Part shown: piece by piece, positions 11,020 to 22,422 of the stretch
How positions within the stretch are numbered: position 1 is the stretch's first letter
How the letters are laid out: each line of letters opens with the position of its first letter
Assembly: GCA_022695795.1 (NCBI GenBank)
Contig: MU404182.1
Coordinates: forward strand, 1 to 64,000
Length of the DNA stretch: 64,000 nucleotides
Reading direction: 5' to 3'
DNA from: Biscogniauxia marginata
Taxonomy: Eukaryota > Ascomycota > Sordariomycetes > Xylariales > Xylariaceae
Notes under the pieces: model-generated
What the model was told of the DNA's origin: nothing
Seen by the model: only the letters and a program-made list of their open reading frames with translations
Databases searched by the model: none
Position numbers and translations under genes: made by a program

Positions 11020-14000
11020 TGCCTGTTTTTAGGACCTTTCCTTCCTTTTTCTTTAATTAATAGAATTTAAATTTCGATGTTTAGGTTTTCTTGGCCGGTT
11101 TGGGTTTTAACGGTGAAAATCTTTAACTTTCTTTATTAGGTTTTTTAAATACTTAAGTGGTTCTTAAGTGTTCTCTTTTAATGGGTAGCCCTCTTACTTA
11201 ACAAAATACTATAGTTGATTTTTAACTCGTTTTAAATCTAGTATCTTTTTTATTTTATACTTATTAGGGTTTTCTTTAAATTCTAGTTGGTTTTTTGGTA
11301 TGGCGTTATTTAGTGCTGGTTTTAAGAGCGAAATATGAAATATAAGATGTATTTTAAATCCTTTTAATAGTATTAGTTTATAATTGATTTTTAAAATAAC
11401 CTTTTTAATTCTATATAGTTTTAATTTCTTAAATTTAAGTTTTTTGTTGGGTCGCTTTATTTTAATTTGAGGTGTTTTTAATGTTATGCTTTGTTGTTAG
11501 CGGAGTAAGTAAACTATGTTTTTTTTTTTAAAAATTGGTTCTTTAATTCTTTTTTTATTATAGTACTTTGTTATTCTGTCTTGAATGAATTATAATTCTT
11601 TTTATAGCTATTATTGTACTGCCTGGACTTTTTCGGATAGTATTTCTACTCTTGGGGCTTCTGTTTCGATTTTTGGTGTTTTTATGAGTTTAATTAGTTG
11701 TTTTTAAATTTCCGCTTTTTGCTTGTATACTGCCTCGTGTAGTGATATTTTTATGTCTTTATTAATCGAAGTGTTATATGTTATTTGGGTTATTAGTAGC
11801 AATTTTACTTAGTTATTTATTTTTTAATTAATATAGCTTCGTAAATATTGTTTTATTATTTAGTTCAGTTTTTTTGTTTATTCGTTTATTTAGGGATAAT
11901 ATATTGTAAATAACTTTTGCTTGATTTTTATTTGTTTTATTAAGTTGATTTAAAATTTTAATATAAACAATTTGTCTTTATTTAAAACAACGCGTTTTGG
12001 TAATCTATATTTATTAACGTACTTTTTTAAGAAACTGAAAGTTAATTGTTTTACTGTGCTTGATTCGTTGAATAGTAAGAAGTAAGTATATTTCGTGAGT
12101 TTATTAACGATTATTTATATGCTGTTATAAGGTACTTCTATAGTAAGATCTTTTGACTTTAGGAGTTTTATTACGAAATCCCATGTAATTATGTGCCACG
12201 TTTTATTAGGTATTTAGGTTGGTTGTAGTAGTTTATATGGTTTATATCGTGATGCTTTAGTTTTATTATAAATGTTATAATTCTTTATAATTCTTTTGAT
12301 TATTTGTTATATTCCTAGAAAGTCGAATTCTTCTTAAAGTCGTTTTATTATTTTGAAAATCCCTTGGTGGCCGTATAAAGGATATTTGTGAAATTCTTTG
12401 ACGAATTTGTTTTATACTTGTTTTAATATGTATACCTTTTCTTTATATGAGAGAAGTTTGTTGCTAGATCCTTGTTAAAACTGTAATTATTTTTCTTTTT
12501 AACTATAATTTTCCTTGAAACGTTATTTTTAGTCTTTTATGTTAATTTATATATAAATTAATATAATTAATTTATTATTTTGTTGTTTAAATATCTGGAT
12601 ATTTCTTTTGTTAATTTTTAATTTTTAATTTTTCTTTTTATTAAGAAGATCTGCTTAAATATTTTCCTTTTCTTTAATGTGCTAGATTTTAAAATTAAAC
12701 TTAAACAGGAAAATTATTTAACGCTTATGTCTTTAATTAAGCGTTTATGTTATTATGAATCGTGTAAGGTTTTTGTGGTTTAAATAAATATTAATAAGTT
12801 CCTTGGTTTTGCTAAGTTATAGTTCTTATTCCTTTAGTGCTTTAATGATTGTTAATAGTTCTTTGTTATAAATCTAATAATTTAGTTTAGCACTATATAG
12901 TGCTTTGAATAGGTACGCAACTGGGTATTATTTCTTATTGTTTTTTAATTGTTTTAAGACTGCTTTAATGGCGAAATTTAAGGCGTTTGTCCTTAGTTGT
13001 TTCTTTTTATTTTCGTTTGGAAGTTTATATATAACCTCACTAGTTATAACTTCTTTTAGTTGTTGAAAAGCCTACCTGGCTTCTTTAGTGAAATAAAAAG
13101 TCTTTTTTGTTTTTGTTAAGGTAATTAGTTCCGTTAATGGTTTAGCAATACGCCTGAAATCTTTAATAAGTTATTTAATATAATTAATAAAGCCAAGAAA
13201 TACGTGTATATTTATAACACTTTTAGGTTTTAGTTAATTCTTGATTGTTGTTATTTTTCTTTTTTAAATGTGGATTTCTCTTAGATTTATTATAAACTTT
13301 AAATAGTTTAGTTTTTTGATATGTTATTTATTTTTAGTTGGATGAACAAGTAGGTTCGCCTTTTCCAAGGCTTCTAACACTTGCTTTATATGTTTCTTAT
13401 ACTTCTTCTCATTTTTTGAATAAATTAGTATATCGTTTAGGTAAACGAATACAAATTTGTCCAGGAACTTGCGAAGAACTGTTATAATTATATGTTAAAA
13501 TATAGCGAGTATATTAATAAGTTTAAATGGCATAACCTTGTATTTATAATGTTTATATATTATTTAAAAGGCTATATATTATTTATATCCTTTAATTATT
13601 TTAATTATATAGTATTTATTGCGAAGGTTTAGTATTATAAAGATTTAAGCTTTATTGATTTGTCCTTTTATGAGTTTCATTAGTGGTAACGAGTATTCGT
13701 TTTTTTTGGTTATTTTATTGAGGTGTCGGTAATTAATCACTTGTCGCTATACTAGGTTTCCTTCTTTATTGATATGTTATTTCCCGTTTTTGTTAACTTT
13801 AGGTATCATGATTACCGGGTATCTTAACAAGGATTTTAACTCTTAAATATATCCTTTGTTAAGATCCTTCTAGATTTCTTTTTATAGTGCTTTTTATTTC
13901 TCTTAATTTATAAAATATATTAAGAATAATTTTGGTTATTTTCCTTTTTTAAAGTGGATTTGGTGATTTCATTAGTTGTGTTTTAATAATTCTTTTTTTG

Positions 14001-16990
14001 TTTTATCTCTAAATAATTTGTGGAAATGGAGGTACTCGTGTGGTACTCTTTTTATTAGATTTTTAAGCTTAGTTATTTAAATTATATAAGCGATATGTTT
14101 CGTTTTTATATTCGTTTCTTTAGAGTTATTTACGGTACTTATTTCGTAACCCGTAATAGTTAACTCTTTTTGTTTTTAATCTTAATGGAGCGTGTTTATC
14201 TCGAAATTTATTTGTGGATTACTTTTTTTAAGTTAATTCATCCTTAGTATTATATCGTGATTTAATATGTATATAATATTAAAAATGACTTACTTAGGGT
14301 GTTTTTAAATGGTTATCGAGAAAGGGATTATTTCTCTTAATACTTTATTATTCTCGTAACTAGATATGTATCCTTTAAAGTTTTATAGTTAATATGAATT
14401 TTGTTTATATATTTATAATATTTTGTTTTTTTGAGTTATCTTAGTTGAGATATAGCTTTTATTTATTTTTGAGTTTATAAGGGCTTTGTATTTCCTTTCA
14501 TTATACTTAATTTTGGTTTTAATGGTATTATTAAGTCCCGACTGGACTTTATATAAGAACTTGTTATTTATGGCTTCTCACTGCCTTACTAGCGAGAGCT
14601 TTTACAGTTTTTTGGTTTTCCATATCCCTTCTCTTTTGGTTTTCTTTTAGTTGCTATAGCCTGGATATCCTTTTATTCTTTGGCTTTCATAGGAGCGTGT
14701 TTCTAGTAATTATTATTTAAATAGTTTTTTTAATTACCTTTTACGTAATAAGGGGTGAGAGGTTTATTTTTTATATAGAACTTTGTACATTAAAACTTTT
14801 ATTTTTTTTCGAGAGCCTTTTTGTAACTCAAGTTTATTTTATTAACTCGGAATTTTTTAAAATTCTAAATTATCCTTAAATAAAAGAAGTAATTCTTAAG
14901 TTTGCTTATTAGGGGTATCTCGATATTTCTCCTTAGGTTTATATTAATTTCTAGAAGCTTTCCTTTTTTTTTAAGGTATGTTTTAATGATTTATTTATAA
15001 CCTTGTTTAGTTACACGTGTTTTTGTTTATCGCTTTGTTAAGTGTTTTTTTATAAAGCTGAATAGATTAATGTCGTATTTAGTTCGTTCTTCGAGCCATT
15101 ATGGAAGATGTAGTCTCTTTTATAATTCCTATAATTCTTTTTTAATCTCGTCTTTTTCGAAACTTGTTTTAAGTAAGTCGTATACGTCGCATAATACCGA
15201 GGTGTAACATATACAACCTTTAGTAATTATTTCGTTGTTTCTTTTAAAATCGAGGTAAAAATAACATGCTTAAAGAAAATGTGGCTATCGTGGGATGTTA
15301 TTATAAATACACTTATTTTCTTTTATATTATTACTTTCTAGTTTTTAAGAATAATAACTAGTTTTATCCTTAGAACTTTTATATACTTAATAAGCGTCGT
15401 TAATATAAAAACTTTAATATAACGATATATGTTCCTTTAAGCTTTAATAAATATCGCAGTTATTATTTATATAAAACCTTTTATTTAAGTTGTTATACTG
15501 GCTTCTTCTTTAATAGGTTTCATATTTATCGTTATTATAGTGGCTTTAATATAGATCATCATGGTTTAACTTAATTCCTAAATCGTATTTATATAGTAGT
15601 TCGCTTTCGTTATATCCTTATTTGGCTTGTTTTAATGTGAGATATCCTAAATACGAGTGGTTATTCTCTAGATAGTTTTTACGGTTAACTTAATAAGATT
15701 TATAAACTCTTTTTATAAGGGCCTCCTTATTTTTTTTTGCTTTAATAGTGTTAATAATAAACACTTGGTTTATTTTTTTGTTGTTTTCGAATTAAACCTT
15801 TGCTTTAGCGGCTTTTTTCTCGGGTTAAGAAATCCCTCTTGTTTTTAGTTCTTATTTCTTAAGATTTCGGTACTCGTTTTTATAATGTCTTTTCTTTTTG
15901 TAGTTAAAACACTTAATAGTTAATTTATCTCGTTTCTTTTATTTTTTTTTAAATAACGTTAATTTTAATAGGGTTTGACTTAGTTCTAGTATTTTTCCTG
16001 GTTTTAGTACCGTTTTTATGATTTCCTCTTTTTAATTAATCGCCATTCTTTTGTTATACCGTTTTTTTCTTTTTAAGGTACCGTTTAAAGTTCTTGTTAT
16101 TAATAGTAATTGCTATTATAATATAGTTATTAAACTTTTCTAGGTTCTTTTTTTTATATAAGTTTATTTTATATAACTTATTTTTTATATGGTTTTTTAA
16201 TTCTTAATAAAATAAATAATATAGGCTTTTAATAGGTAATTATAATTAGCTTGCAAGTTTCTTAAACTTAATAGCGTAATTTAAAGCCTTTTTATTTTAT
16301 TATAATTTATAAAGTCGAGTTTTAGCTTGTTATTTAAGGATTAAATTACCGAACATAGACCTAAGTTGTTTTTTAAACTCTTTATAATTCTTGAAGACTT
16401 TTTTCGTGTTTTTTTAGGCGTTTAATCTATTTTCCAGATGATTTTTTAACACTAATTAAAACTAGATTAAGGCGGTTTTAACGAGGAGCTGGGATATCGT
16501 GAGAACCTTTTATTCCTTAATGGTAATCATTTTATAATAAAACCGTAAATAGGTTCCGGCTTAGATTAGAAATCTTTTTAAATCGCTTGACCCATTATAT
16601 TTATTAAGTGTAATTAGTTTAAAACCCTTTATATCGGGAGTTATTATATTGTTTTCGTCGTTTGAGTTATTAGGGTCGCTATCGTTTAAAGGTGGTTTCG
16701 GTTACTTGTTTCTAAGAAGTAGGGGTTGTTTTGCTTATTTATTTTCTTTTTTAGGTGTTTTTTCTTCCTTTTTTTTTTCTTCTTTAAATAACTTTTCGTA
16801 CTAAGCTTTTAAGGTGTCTTTTTGTGACTCTTCTTTAGCTATAATTATAATTGATTCTTATGTTGGTTTTTTTAAACCTTTTTATTATACCGTAAAAGGA
16901 TTTAAAGTTTTCGTTTGAGAGCTTATTAATTATTATTTTTTTACTTGTTTCTTTTCTTATTACTCTTTGGTTTTAAGGGGCATGCTTGTC
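11020..16990 (-). pseudogene. RIP-inactivated gag-pol of element 1
   Basis: The minus strand carries gag, reverse transcriptase/RNase H, integrase and chromodomain remnants in that order. The gag part shows FKLITLNKYNGSSDLKRFL and YKEFKKQLRSMFGN. The knuckle reads CFNYKKKRHYKNEY in place of C-x2-C-x4-H-x4-C. RT shows VMPFKLINILAIFQ and the YLND box (Asp-to-Asn by G-to-A). Integrase shows HIITWDFVIKL and VLNKDKLF. The chromodomain shows ILDLKRVKNQLQYFVK and EGYPLKENT. Many TAA/TAG codons at former Gln and Trp positions make it non-functional. A primer-binding site cannot be read with confidence. Confidence 0.85.
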
Positions 16991-17059
16991 CTGGGACTTG
17001 TTTAATTAAAAGTCCTTTTTTTGAACTAATATTAAGCACTAATTAAGGAGCTATTAAAA

Positions 17060-17463
17060 TGTAACGAACCTCTTTATGTGTTCCTAATTAATTAACTTTA
17101 TAAGTAAGTACGTACTAGGTTTTCTTGATTTAAAGGTAATAGTAGGTTGAGATTAGTTTAATTAAATTATAATGTTATGTTCGTTAAAAAGGTTTTAAGG
17201 TATTCTTATTATAATATTAAAGAGTGATTATAGTTTTAAATTAATAGCTAAAGAAATGAATAATTAAATATACAAGGAAATTCCAATTTATTTATATTTA
17301 TTTCTCTTTTCTTTAAAACAAGTGAATCGCTAAATCGCTTTACTAAGAGAAGCGATTTATTAAGTTATTGAATTATTAAATCGCTTTATTAAAAGGAGCG
17401 ATTTATTGATTTTCTCGTTAAACCACGTGATTAATACGTGGTTCTATTCTGGGGTCCGTAACA
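17060..17463 (-). repeat. LTR of element 1 (5' side in coding orientation)
   Basis: 404 bp, TGTAACGAACC to GGTCCGTAACA, the partner of 9989-10392. It is followed directly by the GGGTG target duplication. Confidence 0.95.
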
Positions 17464-17465
17464 GG

Positions 17466-17588
17466 GTGGTCAATGCATCCAGGGTTTAAATGCAAATTTT
17501 CAGTAACTACACCAGATTTTCTAGATTATTAGAATTATAACTATGTTCGTTTTCTTTTTAGTTTACTTTAACCACTATATTATATGGT
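17466..17588 (+). repeat. 123-bp direct repeat, left copy
   Basis: Starts GTGGTCAATGC and ends TATATTATATGGT. It aligns over its whole length with 18162-18284 with transition differences (for example GTTTAAATGCAAATTTTCAG against GTTTAAATATAAAATTTTAA). The two copies frame 573 bp of AT-rich sequence with no readable frame. Element 1 inserted at the left edge of this copy. Confidence 0.7.
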
Positions 17589-18161
17589 GAGAGCTGCAGC
17601 CTTCGTTTCTAGACTTTTGGTTTCTTTATTGCGGCATGCACATACTCGTTTCTTTATTATGAAATACACACTCGTTTGAGACATACTCGTTTAATATATT
17701 TATTACGGCATACCTTGGCATCTTTATATATATCGATTAAATACGAAGATTTGTAGTTTAATTCCTATAAATTTATATATTATTTTACGGATTCCGGAAG
17801 TGTTTTAAGGTTTCGAAAAATTCTCGGTTAATCTTAAAGATTTTATTATCTTATCTCGTTTTATCTCGTTTTAAATCTTATTAAAAAACTAAGTTTATAT
17901 GTAATATTATTAAGTTTAAAATGCTTTTTTAAATAATAAAAATAAAAATATAAAAGTTAAAATAAATAAAATATTAATATTAATAAGTTTTCGTTTTATA
18001 TAGATTTAATTTAAATTTATTATAAAATTTTAAAATTTTAAAAAGTCATAACAAGATTTTAAAGAATAAAAACGGATTTATTATAAGATTTTTATAAACT
18101 TTATAATTATATGGTAAGCGCTTGTGTCGAGCTATTTAAAGAGGTTTAACTATGTATAAAA
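17589..18161. other. AT-rich spacer between the 123-bp repeats
   Basis: Strongly AT-rich and RIP-like. No frame, RNA or transposon domain could be recognised. It may be the inside of a short non-autonomous element. Confidence 0.5.
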
Positions 18162-18284
18162 GTGGTTAATATATTTAAAGTTTAAATATAAAATTTTAAT
18201 AGTTATATTAAATTCTTTAAATCATTAAAATTATAATTACGTTTATTTTCTTTCTAGTTTATTTTAACCATTATATTAGGTGGT
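18162..18284 (+). repeat. 123-bp direct repeat, right copy
   Basis: The more RIP-altered partner of 17466-17588. It starts GTGGTTAATAT and ends TATATTAGGTGGT, in the same orientation and of equal length. Confidence 0.7.
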
Positions 18285-18346
18285 TTTGTTTATAAATACT
18301 TAATTATTTATATAAATTCTAGTGTTTTATAATGTAGCTAAATTAT

Positions 18347-18737
18347 TGTGACGAACCTCCTTATATGTTCTTAGTCAGTTAACTTCGCAAGTAAGTACGT
18401 ACTAGGTTTTCTTAATTTAAAGGTAATAATGGATTGAGATTAATTTAAGTGATTTATAATGCTTTGTTCGTTAAAGAGATTTTAAGGTATTTTTATTATA
18501 ATATTAAAGAGTGATTATAGTTTTAGATTAATAACTAAAGAACGAGAGACTAATTATATAGAAAATTCTAATTTTTTTATACTCGTTTTTTATATATAAA
18601 TAAAATGAATAGTAAATCGCATATTTTTAATTTATTATTTATTATTCGTTAAATAGTAAATCGTATATTTTTAATTCATTATTTATTATTTGTAATTACG
18701 TGATTTATATGTGTTTAATGTTTTAATAGTCGTAATA
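18347..18737 (-). repeat. LTR of element 2 (3' side in coding orientation)
   Basis: 391 bp, TGTGACGAACC to AATAGTCGTAATA. The first 270 or so bases match the LTR of element 1, but the last third is a different sequence (AAATCGCATATTTTTAA repeats, then GTAATTACGTGA). Confidence 0.93.
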
Positions 18738-18840
18738 TTATTTTTTCTTTTCGAAAATCTTCGTCTCGAAAATAAAAAAAGGTTTATTAAACCTTTTTTT
18801 TATTTATTAAAAACCCTAAATTTTTTTAACTTATTTTATT

Positions 18841-19340
18841 ATGTTTTATTATATTAATAAAAATTATAAAGAAAATTCTCGTGTCTCGCGTTATATTAAA
18901 AAATCGATTAAAAATAAATTTGTTTTTATAAACTTTGTTATTTTTAACGATAAAAAAGAAATGGCTTATTTATATTACGAGTATATTAAAAAGGAGTATA
19001 TTATTTTTAAGGATTTTAATCGTTATAACGAATATATTCGAATAAAGTAGTCTCAATATAATGTTTTTAATATTATAAAGAAAGGTGTTATTAAAATCAC
19101 ATAATAATTTTAATAAGTAAAAACGGAATTAAAAAAGGTTAATATTATTATTAAGGTTATTATAAATAAGGCTTGTCATTTTCGTATTTAAAAGCGTTTA
19201 TAATTCGAAAAATTATAGAAAATAATTGTTTGAGGTTTTAATTTTATCGAGAAATTAAAACGTGTAAAGTGTAAAAAAGCGAAATAAAAGCGCTTTATTA
19301 TAAAATAACAACGTACAAAAGAATCGTTATATTAATTTGA
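18841..19340 (+). pseudogene. Degraded antisense frame in element 2 (zinc/coiled-coil-like)
   Basis: Plus-strand counterpart of 10,504-11,010. Open without a stop from the ATG at 18,841 to 19,050 (69 codons) and containing MAYLYYEYIKKEYIIFKDF then RYNEYIRIK, clearly related to the copy in element 1. Beyond 19,050 the frame continues through many TAA/TAG codons as a charged Lys/Glu/Ile helix. That a related frame is found opposite to gag-pol in both elements argues that it was once a gene and not chance. Confidence 0.6.
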
Positions 19341-19669
19341 ATTTAAGTAAGGTGTATTTATTTCGAAGGCCTTCCCCTTTTTTAATTAGTTTTAATTAAA
19401 TTTTTAGGTTTTCTCAACTAATTTAGGTTTTAGCGGTAAAACTTAATAAGTTTAACTATTAAGTTTTTTAAATACTTAAATAGTTTTTAAGTGTTTTTTT
19501 AATAAGTAACCTTTTTATTTAATAAAATACTATAATTAATTATTAATTTATTTTAAATTTAATATTTTTTATTTCGTATTTATTAGGTTTTTTTTTTAAT
19601 TTTAATTAATTTTTTAATAAAACGTTTTTTAATATTGGTTTTAATAACGATATATAAAAAACAAGATAT

Positions 19670-20019
19670 TATAACGAACCTCCTTATATATTCCTAGTCA
19701 GCTGACTTCACAAGTAAGTACGTACTAGGTTTTCTTAATTTAAAGGTAATAATGAATTAAGATTAGTTTAAGAGATTTATAATGCTTTGTTCGTTAAAGA
19801 GATTTTAAGGTACTCTCATTATAATATTAAGAAGTAACTATAGTCTTAAATTAATAGCTAGAAAACAAGAGACTAATTATATAAGAAATTTCAATCTTCT
19901 TATACTCGTTCTTCTTTTCATACAAATAGAGTGAATAGTAAATCGCATATTCTTAATCCACTATTCACTATTCGTAATTACGTGACTTGCACGTGCTTAA
20001 TGTTTCGATGGTCGTAACA
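19670..20019. mobile_element. Solo LTR nested in element 2
   Basis: 350 bp, TATAACGAACC to GATGGTCGTAACA, closest to the LTR of element 2 but lacking about 40 bp. It is flanked by a perfect GATAT duplication (19665-19669 and 20020-20024). It interrupts the segment corresponding to 11,330-11,390 of element 1. It is the product of LTR-LTR recombination of an inserted relative. Confidence 0.92.
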
Positions 20020-22422
20020 GATATATTTTAAACTCTTTTAATAGTTTTAATTTATAATTAATATTCGAGATAACTTTCTCGATTTTATATAGTTTTAACT
20101 TTTTAAATTTAAGTTTTTTATTAAGTCGTTTTGTTTTAATTTAAGGGGTTTTTATTATTATACTTTGTTATTAACGGAGTAAATAAATTATATTTCTTTT
20201 TTTAAGAATTAGTTTTTTAATTCTTTTTTTGTTATAATATTTTGTTATTTTATTTTAAATAAATTATAATTCTTTTTATAGCTATTATTATATTACTTAG
20301 ACTTTTTTAAATAGTATTTTTATTTTTAGGGTTTCTATTTTAACTCTTGGTATTTTCATGAGTTTAATTAATTATTTTTGAATTTCCGCTTTTTAATTAT
20401 ATATTACCTCGTGTAATGATATCTTTATATCTTTATTAACTAAAGTGTTATACGTTATTTAAGCTATTAATAGTAATTTTACTTAATTATTTATTTCCCA
20501 ATTAATATAGTTTTATAAATATTGTTTTACTATTTAATTTAGTTTTTTATTTATTCGTTTAATTAAAGATAATATATTATAAATAATTTTTATTTAACTT
20601 TTATTCGTTTTATTAAGTTAGTTTAAAACTTTAAAGTAAATAATTTATTTCTATTTAAAACAATACGTTTTAGTAATCTATATTTATTAACGTATTTTCT
20701 TAAAAAATTAAAAGCTAATTATTTTATTATGTTTAACTTGTTAAATAATAAGAAGTAGGCATATTTCGTAAGTTTATTAACGATTATTTATATATTATTA
20801 TAAAGTACTCTTATAATAATTTATATGGTTTATATCGTAATGTTTTAGCTTTATTATAAACGTTATAAGTCTTTATAATTCTTTTAATTGTTTATCGTAT
20901 TTCTAGAAAGTTAAATTCTTTTTAGAGTCGTTTTAACGTTTTGAAAATTCCTTAATAAATTCGTTTTATACTCGTTTTAATATATAGATTTTTTCCTTAT
21001 ATAAAAGAAGTTTATTATTAAATCTTTATTAAAACTATAATTGTTTTTTTTAATTATAATTTTCTTTAAAATGTTATTTCTAGTTTTTATGTTAATTTAT
21101 ATGTAAATTAATTATATTAATTTGTTATTTTATTATTTAAATATTTAAATATTTCTTTTATTAATTTTTAATTTTTAATTTCTTTTTTTGTTAAGTAAAT
21201 TTATTTAAATGTTTTTTTCCCCTTAATATAATAGATTTTAAAATTAAGCTTAAATAAGAAAATTATTTAATGTTTATATTATTATAAATCGTGTAAGGTT
21301 TTTATGATTTAAATAAATATTAATAAGTTCCTTGATTCTACTAAATCATAATTCTTATTTTTTTAATGTTTTAATAATTATTAATAGTTTTTTATTATAG
21401 ATTTAATAGTTTAATTTAGTATTATGTAGTGCTTTAAATAAGTACGCGACTAAGTATTATTTTTTATTGTTTTTTAATTACTTTAAAATTGCTTCGATAG
21501 CGAAATTTAAAGCGTTTATCTTTAATTGTTTCTTTTTATTTTCGTTTAAAAGTTTATATATAACCTTATTAATTATAACTTCTTTTAATTGCTAAAAAGC
21601 TTATTTAACCTTTTTAATAAAATGAAAAGCGTTTTTTATTTTCGTTAAGATAATTAATTCCGTTAATAGTTTAACAATTCGCTTAAAATCTTGAATAAGT
21701 TATTTAACGTAATTAATAAAGCTAAGAAATGTATATACGTTTATAACACTTTTAGGTTTTAGCTAATTCTTAATTATTATTTTTTTTCTTTTTTAAATAC
21801 GGATTTCTTTTAGACTTATTATAAACCTTAAATAGTTTAATTTTTTGATATATTATTTAATTTTTTAGGGCTTTTAATACTTATTTTATATGTTTTTTAT
21901 ATTTTTTCTCGCTTTTTAAGTAAATAAATATGAATTTATTTAAAAACTTACGAAGAATTATTATAATTATATGTTAAAATGTAATAAGTATATTAATAAG
22001 TTTAAATAGTATAACTTTATATTTATAATATCTATATACCGTCTTAAAAATGATATATTATTTATGTTTTTTAGTTATTTTAATTATATAATAACTATTA
22101 TAAAGGTTTAATACTATAAAGATTTAAGCCTTGTTAATTTATTTTTTATTACTTTATTAAGATGTTAATAGTTAATTACTCGTTATTACATTAAATTTCT
22201 TTTTTTATTAATATGTTACTTTTCGTTTTTGTCGACCTTTAATATTATAATTATCGGGTATTTTAACGAGAACTTTAATTCTCGAATATATTCTTTATTA
22301 AGATCTTTTTAAATTCTTTTTTATAGTGCTTTTTATTTTTCCTGATTTATATGATATACTAAGAATAATTTTAGTTATTTTTTTTCTTTAAAGTGAATTT
22401 AATAATTTTATTAATTATATTA

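Larger units (their letters stand above)
9989..17463 (-). mobile_element. Ty3/Gypsy chromovirus, element 1 (RIP-degraded)
   Basis: A complete LTR retrotransposon of 7,475 bp bounded by 404-bp direct repeats that start TGTRACGAACC and end CCGTAACA, with a perfect 5-bp target duplication GGGTG on each side (9984-9988 and 17464-17468). Coding is on the minus strand. Recognisable, stop-riddled pieces in coding order: a gag capsid-like region (about 16,650-16,200), a CCHC knuckle with Cys-to-Tyr changes (about 15,900), reverse transcriptase with FVFVYLNDIL for the usual YLDDIL (about 13,420-13,450), integrase core (about 12,370-11,600) and a C-terminal chromodomain (about 11,120-11,285). The two LTRs differ almost only by transitions. 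A separate frame lies on the opposite strand at 10,504-11,010. Confidence 0.95.
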
